From positions 1 to 20,591 of IMG/VR virus record IMGVR_UViG_3300039092_000054: 20,591 nucleotides of DNA. One strand, given 5' to 3'. Numbering within the stretch: position 1 is the stretch's first letter; each line of letters opens with the position of its first letter. Both the position numbers and the translations under genes were made by a program. This DNA comes from a virus. The notes under the pieces were generated by a model. That model did not search any database. It was not told the DNA's origin and saw only the letters and a program-made list of their open reading frames with translations. Positions 15,093 through 20,591 of the stretch are shown one piece after another.

Positions 15093-15512
15093 CTACTCAT
15101 CATCAACCAAATTGTCCGTATTTACATTTGACATATCTGTTGAATTCATTGCCGTTGCAAAATACATTTGCTTAGATTTAAGTCTGGTATTGTTAGCGCT
15201 TCTAGTTCCCATTACATCGTTACTGTATTGCATGGTATTACCAGCCTTAATTCCCCAAGACTTAGCGGACTCTACAGCGTCTTTTGTTGTACCCATGAAG
15301 GTAACACCCCAGTTACTATCTTCCGCTTCACTGAACAACTCCTCAACGTCCTCAACGCTGTATTTCTTAGAGTCATTCTCGTCACCATCAGTTAAGATGT
15401 TAACAAAAACCCCGTCTTGCTTCTTACCTACCAAATCAAATGATTCACCAATGGCATCAAATAAAATGCAGAAATTAACCCTTTCTTTGGTCAACTTGAC
15501 TTGTGATATCAA
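15093..15512 (-). CDS. VWA-domain protein lacking the N-terminal half of the domain
   Basis: The open frame has 139 codons from a TTG at 15512. A second TTG at 15494 would start the protein as MTKERVNFCIL, right at the first VWA strand, and is about as likely. Recognisable VWA parts are DAIGESFDLVGKK, the FVNILTDGDEND strand with a late MIDAS aspartate, and SNWGVTFMGTTKDA with the following WGIKAGN. The DxSxS metal motif and about 65 residues that normally follow it are absent: strand 1 (RVNFCILFD) runs directly into AIGESFD. The protein is therefore either a degraded remnant or a reduced form without normal MIDAS binding. It overlaps the end of the 473-aa gene by 38 nt (20 nt from the second TTG). 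Phage VWA proteins are often virion- or chaperone-associated. Confidence 0.7.
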   Translation of the reverse strand: MISQVKLTKERVNFCILFDAIGESFDLVGKKQDGVFVNILTDGDENDSKKYSVEDVEELFSEAEDSNWGVTFMGTTKDAVESAKSWGIKAGNTMQYSNDVMGTRSANNTRLKSKQMYFATAMNSTDMSNVNTDNLVDDE

Positions 15513-16896
15513 AACTAATAATGTTTTGCATTGTCCTCACTTCAGAATTTGACGTAACTTTAACATCTAAATGATACCTAGTAGGTAATAAACTCTGAGT
15601 ATCAAGTAGGAAGTAATTGTAATTAAACGCCCTATTAACTGGTGTGTAATCAATTACCGTGTATTCGGCCTGACCCTCTCTTGTATATAGTCTATATTCA
15701 ATAGATGATAACACTTCTTGGTCATTAGTAGTATAAGGTACTTTAGCCATAACCCTCACTTTCCTAATATCACCACGTTTTATTTTTTCTGAATCTTTAA
15801 TACCTGATACATTAAATTTGTAATTCTTAGGTGTTGAGTTGTCACTACCAATGCTATAGTATTCATTAGAGTCTTTTAATTCGAACTCTAATTCAATAGG
15901 TGGTCTAGTTATACCGTTTACAGTAATTCCTTCCCAAATATCTTCATATAAAACACAACCTATTTCTGTAGTAGGTACGGTTAGTTCTATTGAATACACT
16001 CCTATGTCTTCATGAGTTATGTCTGAAGAAGTAAAGGCTGAAAATGTCTCACCTAAATTATCTAATATTGTAACGCTCATACCAGACATTGAGTCTACGT
16101 CTGTTGGTATACCTCTTAGATTAACATATAGATAAAGTTTATTTGGTTTATCTAAATAAAAGTCAGCTCTGTCATCTTGTATTGAATTTTCATATCTAGT
16201 TTCAACGTATGGTTCATAAAAAGTTTGTGTATGTCTTGTAAAGAAACCTACGTACTGTAATTCTTCTCTAATTGTATTTTCTAATGACTCATCAAAAGCT
16301 AAACCCAAACCATTATTTGTATTACCAGTTAAATAACCATTAACAATATCAGTAACATCAATCTCTAGGTTTTCATTACCATCCTCAAAACTTTGCGTCG
16401 CTAGAGTAGTGCCACTGGTCCATCCACTAAAGACACCATTACCATTATCCCAAGTATCACCATTTCTAGGTTGTAACCAATTAGATGGTTCTGTACTTGT
16501 CACCGTACTATCACTGGATGTAAAGTATTTTTGACCAGCAAAGTCATAACCAACACCCTCATCCCATTCTTGATTGATTTCAAATAAATTCAAGTCGAAA
16601 GATGAAGCTCTATCTTTACCGTCAACAGTTTGACCACCTAATAGTGAGGTATCAAACGTACTGGTGTTAGTCATTTTTAGAGTATGTTTTAATTTAGATA
16701 TATCAGGGTATAAACCTTTGGTCCTTAAGTCTATTATACGTTGTACGTCAAATTGGAATAAATATCTGCTAAAGAATGGTTCGTCCTTTTCAACGTTACC
16801 GCCATAAAACATTTCAGCTACAGGGTTTTTACCTGTATTTTCGGTTCTATTATATATAATTGTGTTGTTTCTATCAAAGTAAGTCCTGATTACCAT
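15475..16896 (-). CDS. Probable virion appendage/structural protein (DNRLRE-like N-terminal domain)
   Basis: The 473-residue protein is beta-rich and has no signal peptide. Residues 1-235 look like the DNRLRE/carbohydrate-binding-like beta sandwich found in surface proteins. It begins with a YFDRNNTIIYNRTENTGKNP stretch, then the SRYLFQFDV strand. The pattern also includes FEINQEWDEGVGYDFAGQ and the IDVTDIVNGYLTGNTNNGLGLAF signature. The rest (about 245-473) forms further Ig-like strands. In a T4-like baseplate operon this could be a baseplate wedge, fibre-attachment or decoration protein, and I cannot choose between these. A late-promoter-like motif lies 13 nt before its ATG, so it can start its own transcript with the VWA gene. 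The domain call is by pattern only and moderately sure. Confidence 0.78.
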   Translation of the reverse strand: MVIRTYFDRNNTIIYNRTENTGKNPVAEMFYGGNVEKDEPFFSRYLFQFDVQRIIDLRTKGLYPDISKLKHTLKMTNTSTFDTSLLGGQTVDGKDRASSFDLNLFEINQEWDEGVGYDFAGQKYFTSSDSTVTSTEPSNWLQPRNGDTWDNGNGVFSGWTSGTTLATQSFEDGNENLEIDVTDIVNGYLTGNTNNGLGLAFDESLENTIREELQYVGFFTRHTQTFYEPYVETRYENSIQDDRADFYLDKPNKLYLYVNLRGIPTDVDSMSGMSVTILDNLGETFSAFTSSDITHEDIGVYSIELTVPTTEIGCVLYEDIWEGITVNGITRPPIELEFELKDSNEYYSIGSDNSTPKNYKFNVSGIKDSEKIKRGDIRKVRVMAKVPYTTNDQEVLSSIEYRLYTREGQAEYTVIDYTPVNRAFNYNYFLLDTQSLLPTRYHLDVKVTSNSEVRTMQNIISFDITSQVDQRKG

Positions 16897-16909
16897 ATTA
16901 ATCTTTCTT

Positions 16910-16919
16910 AATAAATATC
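16910..16919 (-). promoter_or_regulatory. Late-promoter-like motif before the 473-aa gene
   Basis: The minus strand reads GATATTTATT, 13 nt before the start codon at 16896, the same motif and spacing as on the plus strand. It lies in the 30-nt gap after the hub gene. Confidence 0.55.
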
Positions 16920-16926
16920 TATTTAT

Positions 16927-17868
16927 TTAGTTAATTTTTATATTTTTAGATAAGAAGGACTCAAGGTTGAACTCTAATAAACCATCGATGTCGTTTGAAC
17001 CTGATAAATCTTGTGGTTTCATACCTGGGTATGCGTGTACGTGATTTACGAATGCATTGATTAAAACTTTTAAGAATTCGATTAAGTTGTCACCATATAC
17101 CAAAGGATGTGCGTCTTTAACAATTCTCTGCAACTCTTCATCAGATATCATATTGTTTTGGTCATTTAAAGCAAACCTAGGACTTCCATTCTTATGTGTT
17201 AGTAGGTTAATTTTATTACTAACAACATTAATAGCACCACCTATTTCGGTTTCTGTATTCTGTGTACCTCTTTTTAAGATAGCATCGTGCTTTATTTGTA
17301 TGTAAGAAGGGTTTACCTTGTTGAATTTAGGTATTTCACCCTTGGGTGTGTCAGACTCAAACTGCCCTGCTCTAATTAATACCTCTTTTTCTTTTAACCT
17401 AATGTCAGTGTTGTCCCTACCTTGTAATGCAATGTCTTTTACGTCTGGATAAACACCCCTATTTTCAGGTATTGTAAATGGTGCTGGTTGTGGTTCTTTC
17501 ACACCACTATCTAAAGCTGATTTTGATGAGAATAATTCACTATCTTTGAACAGTAGTTGAGGTTGGGATATGATTGGTCCCATGTACATTCTATCAATGT
17601 TAGGATTCTTAACGTCTGGTATAAAAACTAACACACTTTCACCCACTTTAGGTATGACATGTAAAAATTTCTGTACCATAGGGAAAGCGAATGGAATATT
17701 ATCTCTAGTAACACTATCATCAATACCAGTAATCCTAGCTTTTATCCTATTAGCGCCAAGATTATCTTCATTTGATACAACTTTACCATAATAAAATACA
17801 GTGGTCTCTAGACGTTCTCTAGCACCCTTATTGTATATACTACTACCACCAAAAGCAAACTTACTCAT
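16927..17868 (-). CDS. Baseplate hub/spike protein with gp5-type OB fold
   Basis: The 313-residue protein has an N-terminal OB-fold domain (about 22-105) of the T4 gp5/VgrG type. It shows YYGKVVSNEDNLGANRIKAR, with an ARITGIDD strand, then FPMVQKFLHVIPKVGESVLV and FIPD. In T4, gp5 joins the gp27 hub to the spike, and its family has this shared OB fold. No lysozyme domain is present, so it is a spike/hub version without muralytic activity. The C-terminal part has strand-rich stretches and an NHVHAYPG motif (275-282). Paired histidines like these occur at metal-binding tips of some phage spikes, but here this is only a suggestion. It follows the 65-residue gene by 3 nt. Confidence 0.82.
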   Translation of the reverse strand: MSKFAFGGSSIYNKGARERLETTVFYYGKVVSNEDNLGANRIKARITGIDDSVTRDNIPFAFPMVQKFLHVIPKVGESVLVFIPDVKNPNIDRMYMGPIISQPQLLFKDSELFSSKSALDSGVKEPQPAPFTIPENRGVYPDVKDIALQGRDNTDIRLKEKEVLIRAGQFESDTPKGEIPKFNKVNPSYIQIKHDAILKRGTQNTETEIGGAINVVSNKINLLTHKNGSPRFALNDQNNMISDEELQRIVKDAHPLVYGDNLIEFLKVLINAFVNHVHAYPGMKPQDLSGSNDIDGLLEFNLESFLSKNIKIN

Positions 17869-17871
17869 ACT

Positions 17872-18069
17872 TTAAAATTTTAATCTTTCATCCAACACTT
17901 TTTTAGATGTTAAATATTCAGCGTCCATGTCATCTAACTTACCTTTCAGTTTGTTTATTTTAGTGGCAAGACTAGCAATTTCTAATTTAATAGCCTCATA
18001 CTCCTGATGCATCTCAATTTGAGCTGACCTTATCTCATTATTACTTTTATGTTCCCATTTATATTCCAT
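17872..18069 (-). CDS. Small 65-residue coiled-coil protein
   Basis: Nearly the whole product is one charged helix with heptad-like spacing (EYEAIKLEIASLATKINKLK, then GKLDDMDAEYLTSKKVLDE). It has no membrane segment or known family. It sits between the 134-residue gene and the hub gene with 1-3 nt gaps, so it belongs to the baseplate operon and may be an assembly factor or small structural piece. Confidence 0.72.
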   Translation of the reverse strand: MEYKWEHKSNNEIRSAQIEMHQEYEAIKLEIASLATKINKLKGKLDDMDAEYLTSKKVLDERLKF

Positions 18070-18070
18070 A

Positions 18071-18475
18071 CTATCTAATTACACCGTTACCAGAAGCAAT
18101 ATTTGTTGTAACTCCTTGGCTAATTATTGGACCACCTAAATTACCGACACCAGTGGTTGTTACTTGAACACCAGGTGGTACAGCTATTTCTATTTTGGCG
18201 TCTAAAACTAACGCATTAACAATTTCTTCAACCATTATAGATGTCATAGATTCCATTACATTACTATTTTCTGAAAATATATCACCAGACGGAGCGCCAG
18301 CTTCAGATTGCCTAGATATAACATTAGATGTTATTTTACGTGGACTTAAACCTGGCCTTAGGTTAGCGCCAACAACTAACAATTGAGGTGGTAATGGTTC
18401 TATTGGTTTTCTAGTTGCGTTGAAAGCGGCTTTAAGACTTTCAATAACTTTTGTCATTGAACTTTTATTTGCCAT
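18071..18475 (-). CDS. Small baseplate-operon protein, unrecognised
   Basis: The 134-residue protein has a basic N-terminal helix (SSMTKVIESLKAAFNATRK), a Pro-rich linker (PIEPLPPQLL), and a middle helix. The C-terminus is Gly/Thr/Val-rich with repeating turns (VPPGVQVTTTGVGNLGG, then ISQGVTTNIASGNGVIR). That tail is typical of small baseplate or tail proteins with short beta repeats, but I know no named family. It is 6 nt after the 480-aa gene and 1 nt before the coiled-coil gene, all in one transcript. Confidence 0.75.
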   Translation of the reverse strand: MANKSSMTKVIESLKAAFNATRKPIEPLPPQLLVVGANLRPGLSPRKITSNVISRQSEAGAPSGDIFSENSNVMESMTSIMVEEIVNALVLDAKIEIAVPPGVQVTTTGVGNLGGPIISQGVTTNIASGNGVIR

Positions 18476-18481
18476 ATTATT

Positions 18482-19924
18482 TTATGTTAATCCAGATATA
18501 TTTCTAAGTATCTCAGTATCTACACCAACCAAGCTGCTTAGTTGTGCCTGACTATACTTAACTCTTTCTACTTGAGTTCTTATTATATTATCCGCTACTA
18601 GAGTTTTAATTTCTTTTAAAACCCTTTCCAGTAATATTGACACCACTGAATCACGAATTGTTCTTAACACTGAAGTTAGTAAACTTTTATTTTTAATCAT
18701 GAATTCCTCTATATCTTTAAATGTTTCTCCGTAAACAATTAAATGATTTAAAGCTAATATACCTATTAGTTTAGGTGATAATATAACACCTACGATAGAA
18801 TTCATTATATTCCTTAACATCTCTTCAATAAGATTGACCTTAACGTTATACCTATCTCTACTGTCGACATTACTTGCTGACTCTTCGGCCAGAGAATCTA
18901 ATGCATTTCTAACAATCCTAGTCTTTCTTTCAATTAATTGAGGTGTTACAGTCTGAGTATTGAATTCATCTAGTTCACTATCTAAAGACTTTATTGACTC
19001 GAATGATATTTCAGACTCTACGTTATCGCATGTAGTTATAAGTCTTTTACCTTTCCTTTTCATTTCAGCCTTGCTCTCAATGTTTGATAGTTCTTCATTA
19101 CTAAACTGAAAAAAACTATTATCTACTATTTCCTCTTCATCTAGGTTAATAACTCTATCTATTATCTCCTGAATTTTAATTTCATTCTCAATAGTGTTTT
19201 TATTTTTAGAAGTGTTCAGACTAATGCTACCAAATAAAGACTCTATAACTGAGTTTATTAATTTATTAGTCTCAAATAGCTTGATGCTGTCGATATAGTC
19301 GTTATTTATGTCGGTCAACTTACTATCCTCATAATTTGAACTAGGTTTAATGTTTAAGGTATTATTATTACCGTTAGATGTGGTTGCATTTTGTGTGAAT
19401 CTGATGTTTAGTATATCTTCACCTAAAGTCTGATTCCCCCAAGAACTAGTACCACCGTTGTCTTGTATTACTTCGTATAAGAAAGTATTGAAGTCAGTGC
19501 TGTTGGTCCCAGAGTTTACATCATTGTAAAGCAATTTACCAGCCCCTGAATTTGGGTTCACCTTAAACTTATCTAGTAAATCTACTCTATCGATTTCCAA
19601 AGTAATTCCATCCTGAACAAACGAATCTGGTAATGAAGGGTTAATACTACAACTAACGAGCGATTTTAAAGCCTCCTTAAGGGCTTTTTTAACATCTAAC
19701 TCTATATCTTCTAGGTTATGGGTTAAAACGTCTATAAGGCCTTCCTTTAAAGGCTCAAAACCTATTAACGACTTAGTTAAGTCTAATAAGAAATCTAAAC
19801 TGTTAGTTTCCTGTGAAATTGAGTCAATAGAATTTGTATTAGAGAATTTAGGGTAACCTTCTGAAGATACCCTTAAAGCCGCTATTTGAGCAAATATGTC
19901 AGATTTTTCTCTAGTAACATTCAT
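18482..19924 (-). CDS. Probable virion structural protein (480 aa), unrecognised
   Basis: The N-terminal 200 residues are mixed helix and strand, with helical segments such as SLDFLLDLTKSLIGFEPLK. An Asn/Thr-rich middle region (about 135-200) follows. From about 275 onwards the protein is a long series of charged helices. A hydrophobic stretch around residues 370-400 (NSIVGVILSPKLIGILALN) could be a buried or membrane-contacting helix, followed by amphipathic helices to the end. There is no signal peptide. Its place directly upstream of the hub gene group suggests a baseplate or tail-completion role, but I recognise no family. The ATG at 19924 lies 6 nt after the stop of the 122-residue gene, so the two are co-transcribed. 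Confidence 0.78.
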   Translation of the reverse strand: MNVTREKSDIFAQIAALRVSSEGYPKFSNTNSIDSISQETNSLDFLLDLTKSLIGFEPLKEGLIDVLTHNLEDIELDVKKALKEALKSLVSCSINPSLPDSFVQDGITLEIDRVDLLDKFKVNPNSGAGKLLYNDVNSGTNSTDFNTFLYEVIQDNGGTSSWGNQTLGEDILNIRFTQNATTSNGNNNTLNIKPSSNYEDSKLTDINNDYIDSIKLFETNKLINSVIESLFGSISLNTSKNKNTIENEIKIQEIIDRVINLDEEEIVDNSFFQFSNEELSNIESKAEMKRKGKRLITTCDNVESEISFESIKSLDSELDEFNTQTVTPQLIERKTRIVRNALDSLAEESASNVDSRDRYNVKVNLIEEMLRNIMNSIVGVILSPKLIGILALNHLIVYGETFKDIEEFMIKNKSLLTSVLRTIRDSVVSILLERVLKEIKTLVADNIIRTQVERVKYSQAQLSSLVGVDTEILRNISGLT

Positions 19925-19930
19925 TAAATC

Positions 19931-20299
19931 TTATTCTTTACTTTTAGACTCGTTAATCATTTCTCTAATCTTAGCAAAACTATCGTTAGATACTACTTCT
20001 GGATTATTATCTAAAGCGGTTTTAATTTCACCACTAAATTTAATAATATCACTTTGAAGTCTACCTACATCTAATTTAGTTTTTATTGCAGAATCTTTAA
20101 CCTTTAAAGCATCAGTTTTAGCTTTGGCTACTTTAGCCCAATCATCTACATCTTCAGGTACCGAACCAACACCAATTTCATTAACGACCTTTTGAGCGTC
20201 AGTTATTTGATTACAAGCGTTATTGTAGACTTCTTGTAACAATCCTTGAAGAGAACTGTTATCATTTATTTTTATTTCTTGTTTTTTACTTCTAGGCAA
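19931..20299 (-). CDS. Small helical protein, possibly terminase-small-subunit-like
   Basis: The 122-residue protein starts with TTG at 20297-20299. The only other possible starts before an in-frame stop (TAA, five codons upstream) are non-standard. It has a basic N-terminus (PRSKKQEIK) and helical segments SLQGLLQEVYNNACNQITDA and DDWAKVAKAKTDALKVKDSA. The latter continues as a heptad-like helix to LQSDIIKFSGE. The central AKAKTDALKVKDSAIKTKL helix with an Asp/Trp-rich lead resembles the oligomerisation helices of small terminase proteins. T4 gp16, however, lies next to gp17, whereas this gene is far away, so I treat that as a weak alternative. It starts the minus-strand structural operon. 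Confidence 0.7.
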   Translation of the reverse strand: MPRSKKQEIKINDNSSLQGLLQEVYNNACNQITDAQKVVNEIGVGSVPEDVDDWAKVAKAKTDALKVKDSAIKTKLDVGRLQSDIIKFSGEIKTALDNNPEVVSNDSFAKIREMINESKSKE

Positions 20300-20311
20300 A
20301 ATCTTATATTT

Positions 20312-20413
20312 TTAATATTTGTTATACTTATTTAGGTTACCTTCATATATTATACCATTAATTTCCCTTGTAGTTGCCCACAATGGTTGTAAATTACTTA
20401 AAGCATTAATAAT
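20312..20413 (-). other. Coding-like 33-codon stretch without a standard start
   Basis: The minus strand has an open frame ending with TAA at 20312-20314 that reads like protein (INALSNLQPLWATTREING, then IIYEGNLNKYNKY). It has no ATG. Possible starts are an ATT near 20413 or a TTG in the middle (MWATTREING...). An ATG at 20417 is one frame off, which could mean a recent frameshift. It lies 15-20 nt past a late-promoter-like motif and just before a gene that also starts with TTG. It may be a tiny gene or a broken remnant. Confidence 0.35.
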
Positions 20414-20425
20414 ACATGTGTTTAT

Positions 20426-20435
20426 TTATAAATAG
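20426..20435 (-). promoter_or_regulatory. Possible late-promoter-like motif at the head of the minus-strand operon
   Basis: The minus strand reads CTATTTATAA, matching the TATTTATA core but not the leading CA. The surrounding TTTATAAATA is nearly palindromic and also contains TATAAATA. The support is weaker than for the other copies. Confidence 0.35.
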
Positions 20436-20463
20436 ATAAAAACTTTATTTTTATTAAATACCT

Positions 20464-20500
20464 AAAAAAAAAAGATAAGAATTATAAAAAACCCTTATCT
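20464..20500 (-). terminator. Probable terminator of the gene cut by the window edge
   Basis: On the minus strand AGATAAG pairs with CTTATCT across a loop of about 14 bases, followed by a run of ten T. The loop includes the stop codon of the partial gene. The stem is short and AT-rich, so confidence is moderate. Confidence 0.6.
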
Positions 20501-20591
20501 ATTTTATCAGCTTTAGTTAACTCATATATTGTCTTATATCTCCGCATAGCAATCCTAATGTCTTTAGTTACTAACCCTGTGTATTCTCTAA
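20482..20591 (-). CDS. Partial gene, C-terminal 35 residues
   Basis: The frame is open from the window edge to TAA at 20482-20484. The visible end reads RIAMRRYKTIYELTKADKIDK and finishes GFL, a basic helical C-terminus. Too little is visible to name the protein. It lies upstream of the structural operon and is followed by a probable terminator. Confidence 0.6.
   Translation of the reverse strand, partial: REYTGLVTKDIRIAMRRYKTIYELTKADKIDKGFL

Noticed and set aside
14932-15552. Plus-strand frame of 206 codons
   Set aside because: It runs antisense through three better-supported features: the 51-aa gene, the terminator/promoter and the VWA gene. Its Ser/Leu-rich translation looks like complement of coding sequence.
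1-20591. tRNA genes, CRISPR arrays and insertion sequences
   Set aside because: I saw no cloverleaf-like sequence with a CCA-proximal T-arm, no regularly spaced repeats, and no transposase motif or terminal inverted repeats on either strand.

Overview
The window looks like the head-to-baseplate structural region of a T4-like tailed phage (myovirus type) that infects a Bacteroidota (Flavobacteriia-like) host. The T4 relationship comes from the gene set and order: large terminase (gp17-like), portal (gp20-like), prohead protease (gp21-like), scaffold (gp22-like) and major capsid protein (gp23-like). The host inference comes from strong AT richness, near absence of Shine-Dalgarno sequences, A-rich leaders, and promoters of the Bacteroidota form TTG-N20-TAnnTTTG (three examples). 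No database search was possible, so family names rest on motifs and gene order.

Left part, plus strand (1-13617). An unrecognised acidic protein comes first and is closed by a strong terminator. It is followed by the terminase large subunit with an in-frame intein (nt 1345-2655). Next come the portal, a hypothetical/membrane coiled-coil/cupin trio, a small conserved protein with its own host-type promoter and terminator, and the prohead protease with a second in-frame intein (nt 8501-9619). The scaffold and the major capsid protein close the block. Both inteins carry LAGLIDADG homing-endonuclease motifs with their acidic residues intact, and both interrupt functionally critical motifs. A perfect-stem bidirectional terminator (13641-13671) separates this block from the convergent minus-strand genes.

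Right part, minus strand (20591 down to 13684). Transcription runs leftwards through a partial gene cut by the window edge, a small helical protein (possible TerS-like), a 480-aa probable virion protein, two small proteins, and a gp5/hub-like baseplate OB-fold protein. It then passes through a 473-aa appendage-like protein and a VWA-domain protein that has lost its N-terminal half. A terminator whose loop carries the -33 box of the next promoter ends this block. Beyond it lie a 51-aa gene and a tight four-gene operon with 2-nt spacings: a winged-helix protein, a secreted/membrane protein, a 51-aa two-helix membrane protein and a 52-aa protein. The last two genes are short and easily missed.

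Control. Six structural genes or operons are preceded, mostly 11-31 nt before the start codon, by (C/G)ATATTTA(T/C)(A/T). In five of the six the core ATATTTAT is essentially the reverse complement of the T4 late promoter TATAAATA. This is a good candidate for the phage's own late promoter, while the small non-structural genes carry host-type promoters. The most notable points are the two inteins in the packaging motor and the maturation protease, the shared late-promoter candidate, the terminator/promoter composite, the truncated VWA gene, and a cupin enzyme-like gene inside a head module.
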